Notes: a model not told the origin generated them from the letters alone. A stretch of 64,000 nucleotides of DNA from Acidobacteriota bacterium (GCA_013289875.1 JABCZC010000002.1:1-64000), one strand, 5' to 3'; shown: positions 42,786 through 51,755, counted from the first letter of the stretch. Program-made: numbers and translations.

Positions 42786-42801
42786 TGCTATCATGATATC
42801 A
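42786..42801. promoter_or_regulatory. Near-palindrome TGCTATCA-TGATATCA, candidate antitoxin operator
   Basis: Two inverted 8-bp half-sites, TGCTATCA and TGATATCA, differ from perfect symmetry at one base and include the perfect TATCATGATA core. The site ends at the SD of the antitoxin gene. TGCTATCA is, as I recall, the half-site of the FitA operator of gonococcus, where the halves are spaced further apart. Autoregulation by the FitA-type antitoxin is likely. Because hemD starts on the opposite side, it could also be affected. Confidence 0.5.
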
Positions 42802-42814
42802 AGTAGGTATGCAC

Positions 42815-43063
42815 ATGGCGCAACTTATAGTACGAAACCTGGAGAACCAGATCAAAGCGAGATTGCAGCGTCGCGCTAAGCGGCATGGCCTAAGTATGGA
42901 AGAAGAAGTGCGCGACATCCTTCGCAACGCACTGAAGGACGAGGATGCGTCTGTAATCGGGCTGGGAACGGAAATCGCCGCTTTGTTCCGTGGGAACGGG
43001 CTGGAGGAGGATATACCTGAACTTCGTGGTCATGCAGTCAAACCGGCAACGTTCGAATCATGA
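42815..43063 (+). CDS. FitA-type ribbon-helix-helix antitoxin
   Basis: 82-residue antitoxin of a type II module. The N-terminal ribbon-helix-helix DNA-binding part is AQLIVRNLENQIKARLQRRA followed by KRHGLSMEEEVRDILRNAL, closely following the FitA pattern. The C-terminal part (ALFRGNGLEEDIPELRG) should wrap the toxin. ATG 42815 is chosen because AAGTAGG sits seven bases upstream; ATG 42809 would be one base from it. It overlaps the toxin gene by four bases (ATGA). Likely autorepressor at the palindrome just upstream. Confidence 0.88.
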   Translation: MAQLIVRNLENQIKARLQRRAKRHGLSMEEEVRDILRNALKDEDASVIGLGTEIAALFRGNGLEEDIPELRGHAVKPATFES

Positions 43064-43479
43064 TCCTACTCGATACAAATGTACTTTCTGCTCTCATGCG
43101 GCAGTCGCCCGACGCAGAAGTAATTCGATGGCTCGACCGGCAGCCTCGCGCTTCGATCTGGACGACAGCAATCACTCTCATCGAAGTGCACTTCGGACTG
43201 CAGGTAATGTCTCTCGGCAGGCGTCGAACACTCCTGGTCGCCGCGTTTGAACGGCTCATCGTGGAGGTGATGCAAAATCGTCTAGCTCCATTCGATGGGG
43301 AGGCAGCGCAGTATGCGGCGGACGTGATGGCGGTCCGACAGAAAAAGGGCCGTTCGGGCGAATTGCGGGACACGATGATTGCTGGAATCGCCTTGGCTTC
43401 ACACGCGACTCTGGCGACGCGGAACGTGAAACACTTCGAAGACCTGTCGATTACAGTCGTTAATCCATGGGAAACGTAG
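43060..43479 (+). CDS. FitB/VapC-type PIN-domain toxin
   Basis: 139-residue PIN-domain ribonuclease toxin, the same length as FitB. Acidic active-site residues are Asp5 (LLDTNVLS), Glu42 (TLIEVHFG) and Asp104 (ELRDTMIAGIA). The fourth position, in ATRNVKHFEDL, is Asn122 with acidic residues close behind, as often in PIN proteins. It is translated by overlap with the antitoxin. Its last 20 bases overlap the convergent hemC 3' end. PIN toxins usually cut tRNA or rRNA; the target here is unknown. Confidence 0.9.
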   Translation: MILLDTNVLSALMRQSPDAEVIRWLDRQPRASIWTTAITLIEVHFGLQVMSLGRRRTLLVAAFERLIVEVMQNRLAPFDGEAAQYAADVMAVRQKKGRSGELRDTMIAGIALASHATLATRNVKHFEDLSITVVNPWET

Positions 43480-44428
43480 GCAGGGACTGGAGCAGGCTCG
43501 CTGCCCCTTGTTCTAGTAGGCGTGCTGCGAGCTTCTGGCCAAGTGCGACCGGGGCGGCGCGGTGCTGATGATCGAGCGTGGCGCGGACCATTCGATGACC
43601 GTCAGGCGAAGCAACGCTTCCAGTAATCGTGAAGCCTTCCAGCGACGGCTGGCAATGAATGCCAATGGGGACCTGGCAGCCTCCTCCCAGAGCCGCGAGC
43701 GCGGCGCGCTCGGCGGTGACGGCGAAACGGGTCGGCTGGTCGTCAAGAAAGGCGAGCGCTTCGATGGTTGCGCTGTCGTCGGAGCGGGTTTCGATGGCGA
43801 GGGCTCCCTGGCCGGCGGCGGGACAGAGAATGAGCGCAGGAAAACGCTCGCGAAGATATCCCGTGCGACCGAGGCGCTCAAGGCCTGCAGTGGCGAGGAT
43901 GATGGCGTCGGCCTCCCCTTCGGAGAGCTTGCGCAGGCGCGTGTCGACATTGCCGCGAAATTCTACATATTGCAGGTCGCCGCGCTGGGCGCGGAGCTGT
44001 GCCTGACGGCGCAGACTACTGGTTCCGATACGCGCACCAGAATGAAGAGAGGCAAAGTTCTCGTAATTGACCGAAACGAAGGCGTCACTGGGATCGGCGC
44101 GGGCCGGGATCGCGGCAAGAGAGAAGGGCTCGTCAAGCGCGGTGGGCAGGTCTTTAAGGCTGTGGACGGCGAGGTCGATCCTGCGGTCGTAGAGCGCTTC
44201 TTCGATCTCCTTGGTAAACATGCCCTTGGGCACGCTGGCGCCCACCTGCGCGAAGGTTAAGTGCTGCATGGCATCGCCTGTGGTGCGGATGATTTCAAGG
44301 GAGACTTCATTGCCACGTGCGCGGAGCTGATCAGCGATGTGGTTGGCCTGCCAGAGGGCGAGCTGAGATCCGCGGGAGCCGATGACGAGAGAACAGGGCT
44401 CAGGGCTCAGGGCACAGGGATCAGTCAT
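43460..44428 (-). CDS. hemC: Hydroxymethylbilane synthase (porphobilinogen deaminase)
   Basis: Polymerises four porphobilinogens to hydroxymethylbilane. 322 residues. It begins VIGSRGSQLALWQANHIADQL, with HSLKDLPTALDEPF and the GTSSLRRQAQLRAQRGDL substrate-binding arginines. The dipyrromethane cofactor cysteine is Cys251 in LGGGCQVPIG. It overlaps the hemA end by eight bases, so it is co-transcribed with hemA. The 3' end overlaps the PIN toxin gene from the other strand, which may create antisense interference. Confidence 0.96.
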   Translation of the reverse strand: MTDPCALSPEPCSLVIGSRGSQLALWQANHIADQLRARGNEVSLEIIRTTGDAMQHLTFAQVGASVPKGMFTKEIEEALYDRRIDLAVHSLKDLPTALDEPFSLAAIPARADPSDAFVSVNYENFASLHSGARIGTSSLRRQAQLRAQRGDLQYVEFRGNVDTRLRKLSEGEADAIILATAGLERLGRTGYLRERFPALILCPAAGQGALAIETRSDDSATIEALAFLDDQPTRFAVTAERAALAALGGGCQVPIGIHCQPSLEGFTITGSVASPDGHRMVRATLDHQHRAAPVALGQKLAARLLEQGAASLLQSLPTFPMD

Positions 44429-45767
44429 TGTCGTCGCTTGCTTTTGTCAGAGCAGGTTCCCCTGAGGCGCTTGTGTTCTCGGCAGCTTGGACAGGCTCTG
44501 CTGCCGGTTCTTTGCTCCCATTCAGCTGAAAGGTGGCCCGGATGGCGTCGACGGTAGCGAGATCACCCTGTCGAGCGGCCGCTTTCAGGGCCTGCAGGGG
44601 CTGGTGCAGGAATTTATTCATGAGACCGCGGGTTAGGGCCTCAACGGCCGCCTGCTGGGCGGGCGTGAGCGATTGCAGGCGGGATTGGGCGCGGCGGAGT
44701 TCGCCCTGGCGCATTTCCTCTGCGGTCGCCTGCAGATCAACGAGAGTAGGCACGACGTCAAGGGTCTCGATGCGGCGCTGGTAGCGGACAAGTTCCTGTT
44801 CGAGAATGGCCTCGGCACGCTCAGCCTCCCGGCTGCGAGTCGACAGATTCGAGACGGTCACGCTTTGCAGGTCATCGATGTCATAGAGAAAGATGCCGTC
44901 GAGGCGGTTGATTTCCGGATCGACGTCGCGAGGCACGGCAATGTCGATGAAGAACATAGGCCGGTTGCGACGGCGATGCAGAAACTGCTGGGCGTGCGGC
45001 GTGCGGAAGATGAATTCCGCCGAGCCTGTTGAGGTAATGAGGATGTCTGCTTCGTCGGCGCGATCGTGCAGTTCGTCAAAACGGACGACATGACCGTTGA
45101 ATTTCCTCGCCAGATGCAGGGCGCGTTCATGAGTGCGGTTGGCGATGAGGAGAGAGCCAGCTCCCTGCTGCATGAGGTGGCGCGCGGCGAGTTCGCTCAT
45201 TTTGCCCGCGCCGACGAGCAGCACCCGTTTGCCCTCGAGCGAGCCGAAGATTTTGCGCGCAAGATCCACAGCAACCGACGCGATAGAGACCGAGGATGCT
45301 CCGATCTGCGTTTCGGTGCGGACTTTCTTTGCCGCTGCCAGAGCGCTCTGCAGCAGGCGTTCAAGATTGCCTCCCACGGCGCCCACGGATCGGGCGGCGG
45401 TGTAGGACTCCTTGACCTGGCCGAGAATCTGCGGCTCCCCGACGACCATGGAATCGAGACTGGCGGCGACGCGGAAGAGATGGCGGACAGCGTCTGACTC
45501 GTGGTGCTGGTAGAGATGCGGCTGAAGCGATTGCGAATCGACGGAGAAGTGCTGGTTGAGGTAAAGGGCAAGTTCGGGCTCGGAGCCTTCGTAGCAGACG
45601 AGCAGCTCCACGCGGTTGCAGGTGGAGAGAATAAATCCCTCGCGGATACCAGGATGAGACAACAACGCGCGCGTTTCGTCGGCCAGCTTTTCCGGAGCAA
45701 TGGCGAGACGCTCACGCAGTTCCACGGGTGCGGTCTTGTGGTTGAGGCCTGTGAGGAGGATCTTCAT
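44421..45767 (-). CDS. hemA: Glutamyl-tRNA reductase
   Basis: Reduces glutamyl-tRNA to glutamate-1-semialdehyde, the first committed step of C5 tetrapyrrole synthesis. 448 residues. The start MKILLTGLNHKTAPVELRER and the catalytic Cys50 in STCNRVE are diagnostic. The NADPH domain has VLLVGAGKMSELAARHLMQQ, and the C-terminal dimerisation helices include QTALLTRGLMNKFLHQP-like sequence. The end is extended by a Glu/Pro/Ser-rich tail. The gene overlaps the CcsA/HemX-like gene by four bases and hemC by eight, forming a compact operon. Confidence 0.96.
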   Translation of the reverse strand: MKILLTGLNHKTAPVELRERLAIAPEKLADETRALLSHPGIREGFILSTCNRVELLVCYEGSEPELALYLNQHFSVDSQSLQPHLYQHHESDAVRHLFRVAASLDSMVVGEPQILGQVKESYTAARSVGAVGGNLERLLQSALAAAKKVRTETQIGASSVSIASVAVDLARKIFGSLEGKRVLLVGAGKMSELAARHLMQQGAGSLLIANRTHERALHLARKFNGHVVRFDELHDRADEADILITSTGSAEFIFRTPHAQQFLHRRRNRPMFFIDIAVPRDVDPEINRLDGIFLYDIDDLQSVTVSNLSTRSREAERAEAILEQELVRYQRRIETLDVVPTLVDLQATAEEMRQGELRRAQSRLQSLTPAQQAAVEALTRGLMNKFLHQPLQALKAAARQGDLATVDAIRATFQLNGSKEPAAEPVQAAENTSASGEPALTKASDDND

Positions 45768-46579
45768 GAGGCGCTGAACCTGTGGACCGAGCTAAAGAGA
45801 TTGGCAGCCCAGACGCAGAGCATGACGAGAAAGACACCTGAGGACAGATAAACGGCGCGTCGGCCGCGCAGGCCCGTGCTGCGACGAACGAAGAGCATGA
45901 CGATATACAGTCCCCACATGACAAAGGAGAGCAGCACCTTCGGATCCGCGAAATAAGCAGAGCCATAGCTCTCCTGCGCGATGAGAGACCCGGCAAAGAG
46001 GCCGACGGTCATGCCGCAGAATCCGAGAACGAGCGTGGTTTGCGCGATCTGGTCCATGGTGTCGAGCGGGGGCAGCCAATCGAGGAAGCCGGGCGAACGC
46101 TTGTTCTTAAGTCGGCGTTCCTGAAGCAGGTAGAGAAAGCTCGCAAAGAGGCTGAAAAGGAGCGCCGCGTAGGCCGCGAGCAGAGCGATGATGTGAAGAA
46201 AGAGCCAGCCGCTGCGGATGACGGGCGAGCTGAAGGTGTACTTGTCTGGGCCGAGCGCAGGGACAACGACCAGAAGAAACGAGAGCGGAAGCGCGAAGAT
46301 TCCAAAGGATAAGGTGCGGTAGCGAAGGGCGATGACGAGGAAGACAGTCGCGACAAGAAGAGCCAGCATCGACTGGACTTCGTGCATGCCGACCGGCATC
46401 CAGCGGTGGGCGAGCACAAGCATTTCCACGACGGAGACGAGGTGGGTGAACCAGGCTGTCAAGGCAAGGGAAAGACAGATCCGACGCCAGGCCGGCCGAT
46501 GCCCGAAGACGGCCGCAAACACCGACACTGTGGCCAATCCGTAAAGCACTGCCGCCACTCGGAGCCATAGCAGAAACAT
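45764..46579 (-). CDS. Cytochrome c assembly (CcsA/HemX-like) membrane protein
   Basis: 271-residue membrane protein with about eight helices of the CcmC/CcsA/HemX superfamily. It carries conserved histidines in WFTHLVSVVEMLVLAHRWMP and in LFLHIIALLAAYAALLFSLF, and the FGMTVGLFAGS and WGLYIVMLF segments. It lacks the full tryptophan-rich WWD signature of CcsA and CcmC, fitting HemX, which is encoded beside hemA in Bacillus. HemX affects glutamyl-tRNA reductase level there. It is first in the operon HemX-hemA-hemC-(TA)-hemD. Confidence 0.85.
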   Translation of the reverse strand: MFLLWLRVAAVLYGLATVSVFAAVFGHRPAWRRICLSLALTAWFTHLVSVVEMLVLAHRWMPVGMHEVQSMLALLVATVFLVIALRYRTLSFGIFALPLSFLLVVVPALGPDKYTFSSPVIRSGWLFLHIIALLAAYAALLFSLFASFLYLLQERRLKNKRSPGFLDWLPPLDTMDQIAQTTLVLGFCGMTVGLFAGSLIAQESYGSAYFADPKVLLSFVMWGLYIVMLFVRRSTGLRGRRAVYLSSGVFLVMLCVWAANLFSSVHRFSAS

Positions 46580-46823
46580 ACGCGCCCAATCACCGGAGAG
46601 TAACTTTCAAGTATAGCTGCCATGCCTGGAAAGAGCCGCCAGGAAAGACCACGTTGCCCTGTTCGTCGGCCAATGGGCGCCCCGTTTCTTATCATCGGGA
46701 CTTACGACAAACTGGTGAAACACCACGGCAGCGATCAGGCAGATCAAGCCGATCGCTCAGATTACACGGATTCAAACGCGATTCACAGCGCGGCAAGCTA
46801 AAGATCCGGCACCCAGGGACTAC

Positions 46824-46855
46824 ACGCCGGCATACGCTTCACGGTATGCTGGCGT
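46824..46855 (+). promoter_or_regulatory. 12-bp hairpin immediately upstream of mutS
   Basis: ACGCCGGCATAC (46824-46835) pairs with GTATGCTGGCGT (46844-46855) with one G-U pair, loop GCTTCACG. It ends six bases before the mutS GTG and so covers the place where an SD should be; no SD is visible. There is no T-run, so it is not a typical terminator. It could hold down translation of mutS or be a protein-binding palindrome. Confidence 0.5.
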
Positions 46856-46861
46856 ATTCCC

Positions 46862-49519
46862 GTGTCCGATACTTCGATAATCCAGCAGGATCTGGATCAA
46901 ACCCCGCTCATGCGCCAGTTCTGGGCGGCCAAGCGTCTGAATCCCGACGCTCTTCTCTTCTTCCGGATGGGCGATTTCTACGAACTGTTTTTCGAAGACG
47001 CGAAGGTCGCATCCCGGGAACTGCAAATTCAGCTGACGGCTCGCGACAAGGAACGCGCGATTCCCATGTGCGGTGTTCCGTATCACGCGGCAGAAGGGTA
47101 TGTAGCACGGCTGCTGCGCAAGGGATATCGGATCGCGATGTGCGATCAGATGGAAGACCCTAAGCTGGCAAAGAAGATAGTGCGGCGCGAAGTGACGCGC
47201 GTGCTGACGCCGGGAACGGCGATGGATCCGGCGTTGGGGTCGAGCGAAAACAATTATCTAGCCGCGATCCATATAACCGAGCATGCGACCGGACTGGCAT
47301 ATCTTGATCTTTCAACCGGGGATTTTCGAGCGACGGAATTTTCCGGCCCGAATGCTCTGAGCCAGTGTGCCGATGAGCTGGCAAAGCTAACGCCGAGCGA
47401 GGTGTTGGCGACAGCAGCGAGTCCGCTGATGAATGAGAGCCGTGAGCTGGCAGCGGCTTTCGAGCGGGTAAGGACGCGGACCGTAATCGAGGATTGGGCC
47501 TTCGCGCGGGACTATTCCATACCGCTGCTTGAGCGTCAGATGGGAACAGCGTCGCTCGACGGCTTTGGGTTCTTGCAGCATGGTGCTGCGGCGGTTGCGG
47601 CTGGAGTAGTTGTCCACTACGTGCGGCAGACACAGCAGAATGATGCCGGACACGTGGATACGATCCGCTATTACGAGCGTAGCCAGCACATGCACCTGGA
47701 CCAGGTGACGGTACGGAACCTGGAGTTGCTCGATCCGATTTTCCACGACGCCGGCGCGGACGCCACACTGTTCAAAACGCTCGATTGCCTGATGACTCCA
47801 ATGGGCAAGCGGCTGCTGCGCGCATCGCTGGTACGTCCTCTGCTGGATCCTGGTGCTCTTGAAGAGCGCTACGACGCGGTTGGCGACACGAAACAGGACT
47901 TGATGACGCGCGAGCAGATTCGGAGAGACTTGGGCGGGATTCTGGACCTGGAGCGCTTGTTGGCGCGAATTTCTCTCGACAGCGCAGGTCCGCGCGACGT
48001 GCTGGCGCTGGCGGCGTCGCTGCAACACTTGCCCGCGCTGAAGGAAAACATCGCCGAGTCGAGGGCAAGCTTTTGGAAGACCGCGCACGAGCGGCTGGAT
48101 GTGCTGGATGACCTTAGTTCGGTGATTACAAAAACGCTGGTGGCGGAGCCTCCGGTGACACTGGCCGAGGGTGGAGTGATTGCGCCAGGCGTGGAAACAG
48201 AACTCGATGAGTTGCGGGCGATCAGCCATGACGGCCGATCGTCGATTGCAGCAATCGAGGAGCGCGAGCGGCAACGGACGGGAATTCAGTCATTGAAGGT
48301 GCGATTCAATTCCGTCTTCGGGTACTACATCGAAATTACGAAGTCGAATCTGGGAAAGAATGTTCCGGCAGATTATGAGCGCAAGCAAACGCTGGTGAAT
48401 GCGGAGCGTTTCACAACGCCCGAGTTGAAGGACCACGAAGTCAAGGTACTCACGGCGCACGAGCGATCGGTGGAGATCGAGAAGCGGCTGTTCGGCGAGC
48501 TGCGACGAAAGTTGATGGAGAACGCCGGGCGGATTCGCAAAACAAGTGCAGTGGTTGCCGAGATCGATCTGATCGCGAACTTTGCGCATCTTGCGGCGCT
48601 GAGAGATTACAGCAGGCCCCTGCTCGAAGATTCGACAGTGCTGGAGGTGGTCTCGGGGCGACATCCTGTGATCGAACGGCTGATGGAAGAGGCCGGCGAA
48701 GGGCGGTTTGTTCCGAACGATCTTTATCTCGACGCGGAAGGACCGAGCCTGCTACTGCTGACCGGTCCGAATATGGGCGGAAAGTCGACGTATCTGAGAC
48801 AGGCAGCGCTGCTGGCGATCATGGCACAGATGGGGAGCTTCGTTCCAGCGGAGCGGATGCGCTACGGCCTTGTGGATCGCGTGTACACGCGCATTGGTGC
48901 TAGCGATAACGTGGCGCGGGGCCGCTCGACGTTCATGGTAGAGATGACGGAGACGGCGACGATTCTGAATACGGCTACGGCCCGTTCCCTGATTTTGCTG
49001 GATGAGATGGGACGCGGCACATCGACCTTCGACGGGCTGGCACTGGCGTGGGCAACCGTCGAGTATCTGCATGCGCACGTAGGCGCGCGCACATTGTTTG
49101 CCACGCATTATCATGAGTTGACGATTCTGGCGGAGCAACTGGCGAAGCTCAAGAATCTGCGCGTGGCGGTGAAGGAATCGCCGCAGGGTATTGTGTTTCT
49201 GCACGCGATCGAGGATGGTCCTGCAAACAAAAGCTACGGCATCGATGTGGCGCGGCTGGCGGGGCTGCCTCCGAAGGTCATACAGCGTGCGCGACAGGTG
49301 CTGAAGCAGCATGAGCGTTCGGAGCGGCACAATGTTGCGGTGGAGACCGAGGCTCCGCTGCAAATGACGATGTTCACTCCGTTGTCGCAAAGGATTCTGG
49401 ATCGCCTGGAGGAGACGGATATCAATTCGCTGACGCCGTTGCAGGCGCTGAATCTGCTCGAAGAATTGAAGACCGAGATCAAGACAGGAACCGGCAAAAC
49501 AGGGAGTAGTGGCGCGTGA
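46862..49519 (+). CDS. mutS: DNA mismatch repair protein MutS
   Basis: Mismatch-recognition ATPase, 885 residues, full length. The mismatch-contacting Phe39-Tyr40-Glu41 lies in MGDFYELF. Domains follow the usual order: connector, core, clamp with SRVKS-type RFNSVFGYYIEITKSN, ATPase. Walker A is GPNMGGKST (635-643), Walker B LILLDEMGRGTST (Asp714), and the His loop FATHYHELT. The start is GTG 46862, as no ATG fits the conserved N-terminus (TPLMRQFWAAK). It heads an overlapping set mutS-nagZ-anmK-binding protein. A hairpin covers its leader. Confidence 0.97.
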   Translation: MSDTSIIQQDLDQTPLMRQFWAAKRLNPDALLFFRMGDFYELFFEDAKVASRELQIQLTARDKERAIPMCGVPYHAAEGYVARLLRKGYRIAMCDQMEDPKLAKKIVRREVTRVLTPGTAMDPALGSSENNYLAAIHITEHATGLAYLDLSTGDFRATEFSGPNALSQCADELAKLTPSEVLATAASPLMNESRELAAAFERVRTRTVIEDWAFARDYSIPLLERQMGTASLDGFGFLQHGAAAVAAGVVVHYVRQTQQNDAGHVDTIRYYERSQHMHLDQVTVRNLELLDPIFHDAGADATLFKTLDCLMTPMGKRLLRASLVRPLLDPGALEERYDAVGDTKQDLMTREQIRRDLGGILDLERLLARISLDSAGPRDVLALAASLQHLPALKENIAESRASFWKTAHERLDVLDDLSSVITKTLVAEPPVTLAEGGVIAPGVETELDELRAISHDGRSSIAAIEERERQRTGIQSLKVRFNSVFGYYIEITKSNLGKNVPADYERKQTLVNAERFTTPELKDHEVKVLTAHERSVEIEKRLFGELRRKLMENAGRIRKTSAVVAEIDLIANFAHLAALRDYSRPLLEDSTVLEVVSGRHPVIERLMEEAGEGRFVPNDLYLDAEGPSLLLLTGPNMGGKSTYLRQAALLAIMAQMGSFVPAERMRYGLVDRVYTRIGASDNVARGRSTFMVEMTETATILNTATARSLILLDEMGRGTSTFDGLALAWATVEYLHAHVGARTLFATHYHELTILAEQLAKLKNLRVAVKESPQGIVFLHAIEDGPANKSYGIDVARLAGLPPKVIQRARQVLKQHERSERHNVAVETEAPLQMTMFTPLSQRILDRLEETDINSLTPLQALNLLEELKTEIKTGTGKTGSSGA

Positions 49520-50580
49520 ATCTGCGGCAGCAGGTCGGTCAGTTGCTAATTGTCGGTGTCGAAGGGCCGGAACTGACGACGCTCGAACGTGCATGGCTAA
49601 AACTGGTGCGTCCGGGAGGAGTGATTCTCTTCCGGCGCAATATCGAGCAGGCCGCGCAGATAACTGCGCTGCTGCGCGAGGCGACGGAGATTGCCGGCGC
49701 TCCCCTGTTTCGTTGCGTGGACCTCGAAGGCGGCGTCGTAGACCGACTACGCGACCTGATTGCTCCCATGCCTTCGGCGGCAGCAGTGTTTGCGACGGGC
49801 AAGCGCGCGATCTTCGTGAAGCATGGAAAGCTGATCGGGCAGGAGGCTCAGACACTTGGATTCAATGTGACGTTGGCCCCCGTGCTCGATCTTGGATTGC
49901 CGATTTCGGCACCGGTGATGCGGACGCGCGTTGTTTCCGCCAAGCCGGATGATGTGGCCGAGTATGCCCTGGCTTTTGTCGAGGGCCTTGAAGCAGAAGG
50001 CGTATTGGGTTGCGGCAAGCATTTTCCCGGACTCGGAGGCGGGACGCTGGACTCACACGAAGCGATGCCGCTGATCGAACGGACATGGAAGGAACTCTGG
50101 GAGCAGGACCTGGCGGTGTTTCGCGCATTGGCTCCGATGCTGCCGATGATGATGGTAGCGCATGCGGCCTATCAGCGAGTTAAGGATGCGGTTCCGGCGT
50201 CAATCTCGCCCTACTGGATTTCGACGGTGCTGAAGAAGCGCGTAGGCTTTGCGGGACTGGTCGTGTCGGACGATATGGAGATGGGTGGCATCCTGACTCA
50301 GGCATCGATGGAGGAGGCGGCGGTGAAGGCAGTGCTCGCGGGAACGGATGTGATCGAGATTTGCAAGGATGCCGCGCTGGTTCTGCGCGCGTACGAGGCA
50401 TTGTTGACGGAGGCGGAACGTTCGGCTGCGTTCCGGCGGCGCGTGGAGGCCGCAGCACAGCGTGTCATCGAACACAAGGATCGGCATCTTGATGCGGCGA
50501 TGCCACGCACAGCGTCCGCAGCGCAAATTGAGAAGCTGCGAACAAGTGTGAAGAAGTTCGCCGAGGACGTTGCGGCATGA
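49516..50580 (+). CDS. nagZ: Family 3 beta-N-acetylhexosaminidase (NagZ-like)
   Basis: Cytoplasmic glycosidase that removes N-acetylglucosamine from anhydro-muropeptides in peptidoglycan recycling. 354 residues, single (beta/alpha)8 domain, no signal peptide. Motifs: VDLEGGVVDRLRD, GCGKHFPGLGGGTLDSHEAMP (KHFPG and the DSH loop that supplies the acid His in NagZ), and the nucleophile Asp in VSDDMEMGGI. The RS(F/Y) motif usual before KHFPG is not evident (RTRVVSAKPDDV), a small departure from the proteobacterial pattern. GTG start overlaps the mutS stop (GTGA). Linkage to anmK supports the function. Confidence 0.88.
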   Translation: MNLRQQVGQLLIVGVEGPELTTLERAWLKLVRPGGVILFRRNIEQAAQITALLREATEIAGAPLFRCVDLEGGVVDRLRDLIAPMPSAAAVFATGKRAIFVKHGKLIGQEAQTLGFNVTLAPVLDLGLPISAPVMRTRVVSAKPDDVAEYALAFVEGLEAEGVLGCGKHFPGLGGGTLDSHEAMPLIERTWKELWEQDLAVFRALAPMLPMMMVAHAAYQRVKDAVPASISPYWISTVLKKRVGFAGLVVSDDMEMGGILTQASMEEAAVKAVLAGTDVIEICKDAALVLRAYEALLTEAERSAAFRRRVEAAAQRVIEHKDRHLDAAMPRTASAAQIEKLRTSVKKFAEDVAA

Positions 50581-51755
50581 GGCCTACAAAGAAGCAGGCG
50601 ATGATAGTCGCCGGAGTGATGAGCGGGACCTCCGCGGATGGGATCGACGTTGCACTGGTGAAAATTACGGCGACGGACAGAAATCTGAAGATCAAGCTGC
50701 TGGCGCATCATGCGATGAGTTATCCCGCTGCCTTGCGGCGCGGAGTCCTGGCGGCGATGGATGCGAAGCAGACTTCAACTGCCGAGCTCGCACGGCTGAA
50801 CTGGCGGTTGGGCATGGCGTATGCGGAAGCGGTCCGCGCGGCGGTCGACAAGTATGGGGTGAAGATCGACTTGGTTGGATGTCACGGCCAGACGATTTAT
50901 CACCAGTCGAAGCCGGCGACATACGCGGGCTGCCCGGTGGGCTGCACGTGGCAATTGGGAGAACCGGCGCTGATTGCTACGGAAATGCGGGTTCCTGTGG
51001 TGTCAAATTTCCGGCCGGCAGATATGGCAGTGGGGGGACAGGGCGCACCGCTGGTTCCGCTGCTTGATTACGTAATGTTCGCAAATGCGGAGCGGACGAG
51101 AGTCTTGCAGAATCTTGGCGGGATCGGGAACCTGACAGTAATACCTGCCAGCGGCAAGGCAGCGGATCTGATTGCATTCGATACGGGTCCAGGCAACATG
51201 GTCATCGACGCTTTGATGGAGCGCTTCTTCCAGAAACAATATGACCGTGACGGAGGCGTTGCGGCGCGCGGACGCGTGCTTGAGCAGGTCGTGAAAGATG
51301 TGCTGCGCAAATCTTACTTTTCCTTGCGGCCTCCGAAGTCTGCAGGCCGGGAGCAGTTCGGGGCGGCTTTCACGGCCGAATTTGTCGGGGCGTGCGAGAA
51401 AGCGGGGGGCACACCGGACGACGCAGTGGCAACTGCCACGGCAGTTACTGCCGAGAGCATCGCGATAGCGTACGAGCGGTTTGTGGCGCCTCTGAGCAAA
51501 GGGAAGGCGGTGGACTACATCGTCTCCGGTGGCGGAGCGCGCAACGCGACATTGATGAAGATGCTGCGGGAACGCCTGGAACCGATGGCATGCAAGGTTG
51601 CCGTTATCGATGAGATCGGTATTCCTTCGCAGGCAAAAGAAGCTGTCGCCTTTGCGCTGCTTGCGTGGCAAACCTGGCATGGATTGGCGGGAAATGTTCC
51701 GTCGGCGACGGGTGCGAAGAGAGCGGTGGTGCTGGGCGAGATCTGTTATGGGTAA
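50577..51755 (+). CDS. anmK: Anhydro-N-acetylmuramic acid kinase AnmK
   Basis: Phosphorylates and opens 1,6-anhydro-MurNAc to MurNAc-6-phosphate, the step after NagZ in cell-wall recycling. 392 residues. AnmK signature near the N-terminus: VAGVMSGTSADGIDVALV. Other conserved blocks: LVGCHGQTIYHQ, RVPVVSNFRPADMAVGGQGA (Asp base region), QNLGGIGNLTVIP, FDTGPGN, and VSGGGARNATLM. It overlaps nagZ by four bases and the following lipoprotein gene by eight. Somewhat longer than E. coli AnmK (369). Confidence 0.95.
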   Translation: MRPTKKQAMIVAGVMSGTSADGIDVALVKITATDRNLKIKLLAHHAMSYPAALRRGVLAAMDAKQTSTAELARLNWRLGMAYAEAVRAAVDKYGVKIDLVGCHGQTIYHQSKPATYAGCPVGCTWQLGEPALIATEMRVPVVSNFRPADMAVGGQGAPLVPLLDYVMFANAERTRVLQNLGGIGNLTVIPASGKAADLIAFDTGPGNMVIDALMERFFQKQYDRDGGVAARGRVLEQVVKDVLRKSYFSLRPPKSAGREQFGAAFTAEFVGACEKAGGTPDDAVATATAVTAESIAIAYERFVAPLSKGKAVDYIVSGGGARNATLMKMLRERLEPMACKVAVIDEIGIPSQAKEAVAFALLAWQTWHGLAGNVPSATGAKRAVVLGEICYG

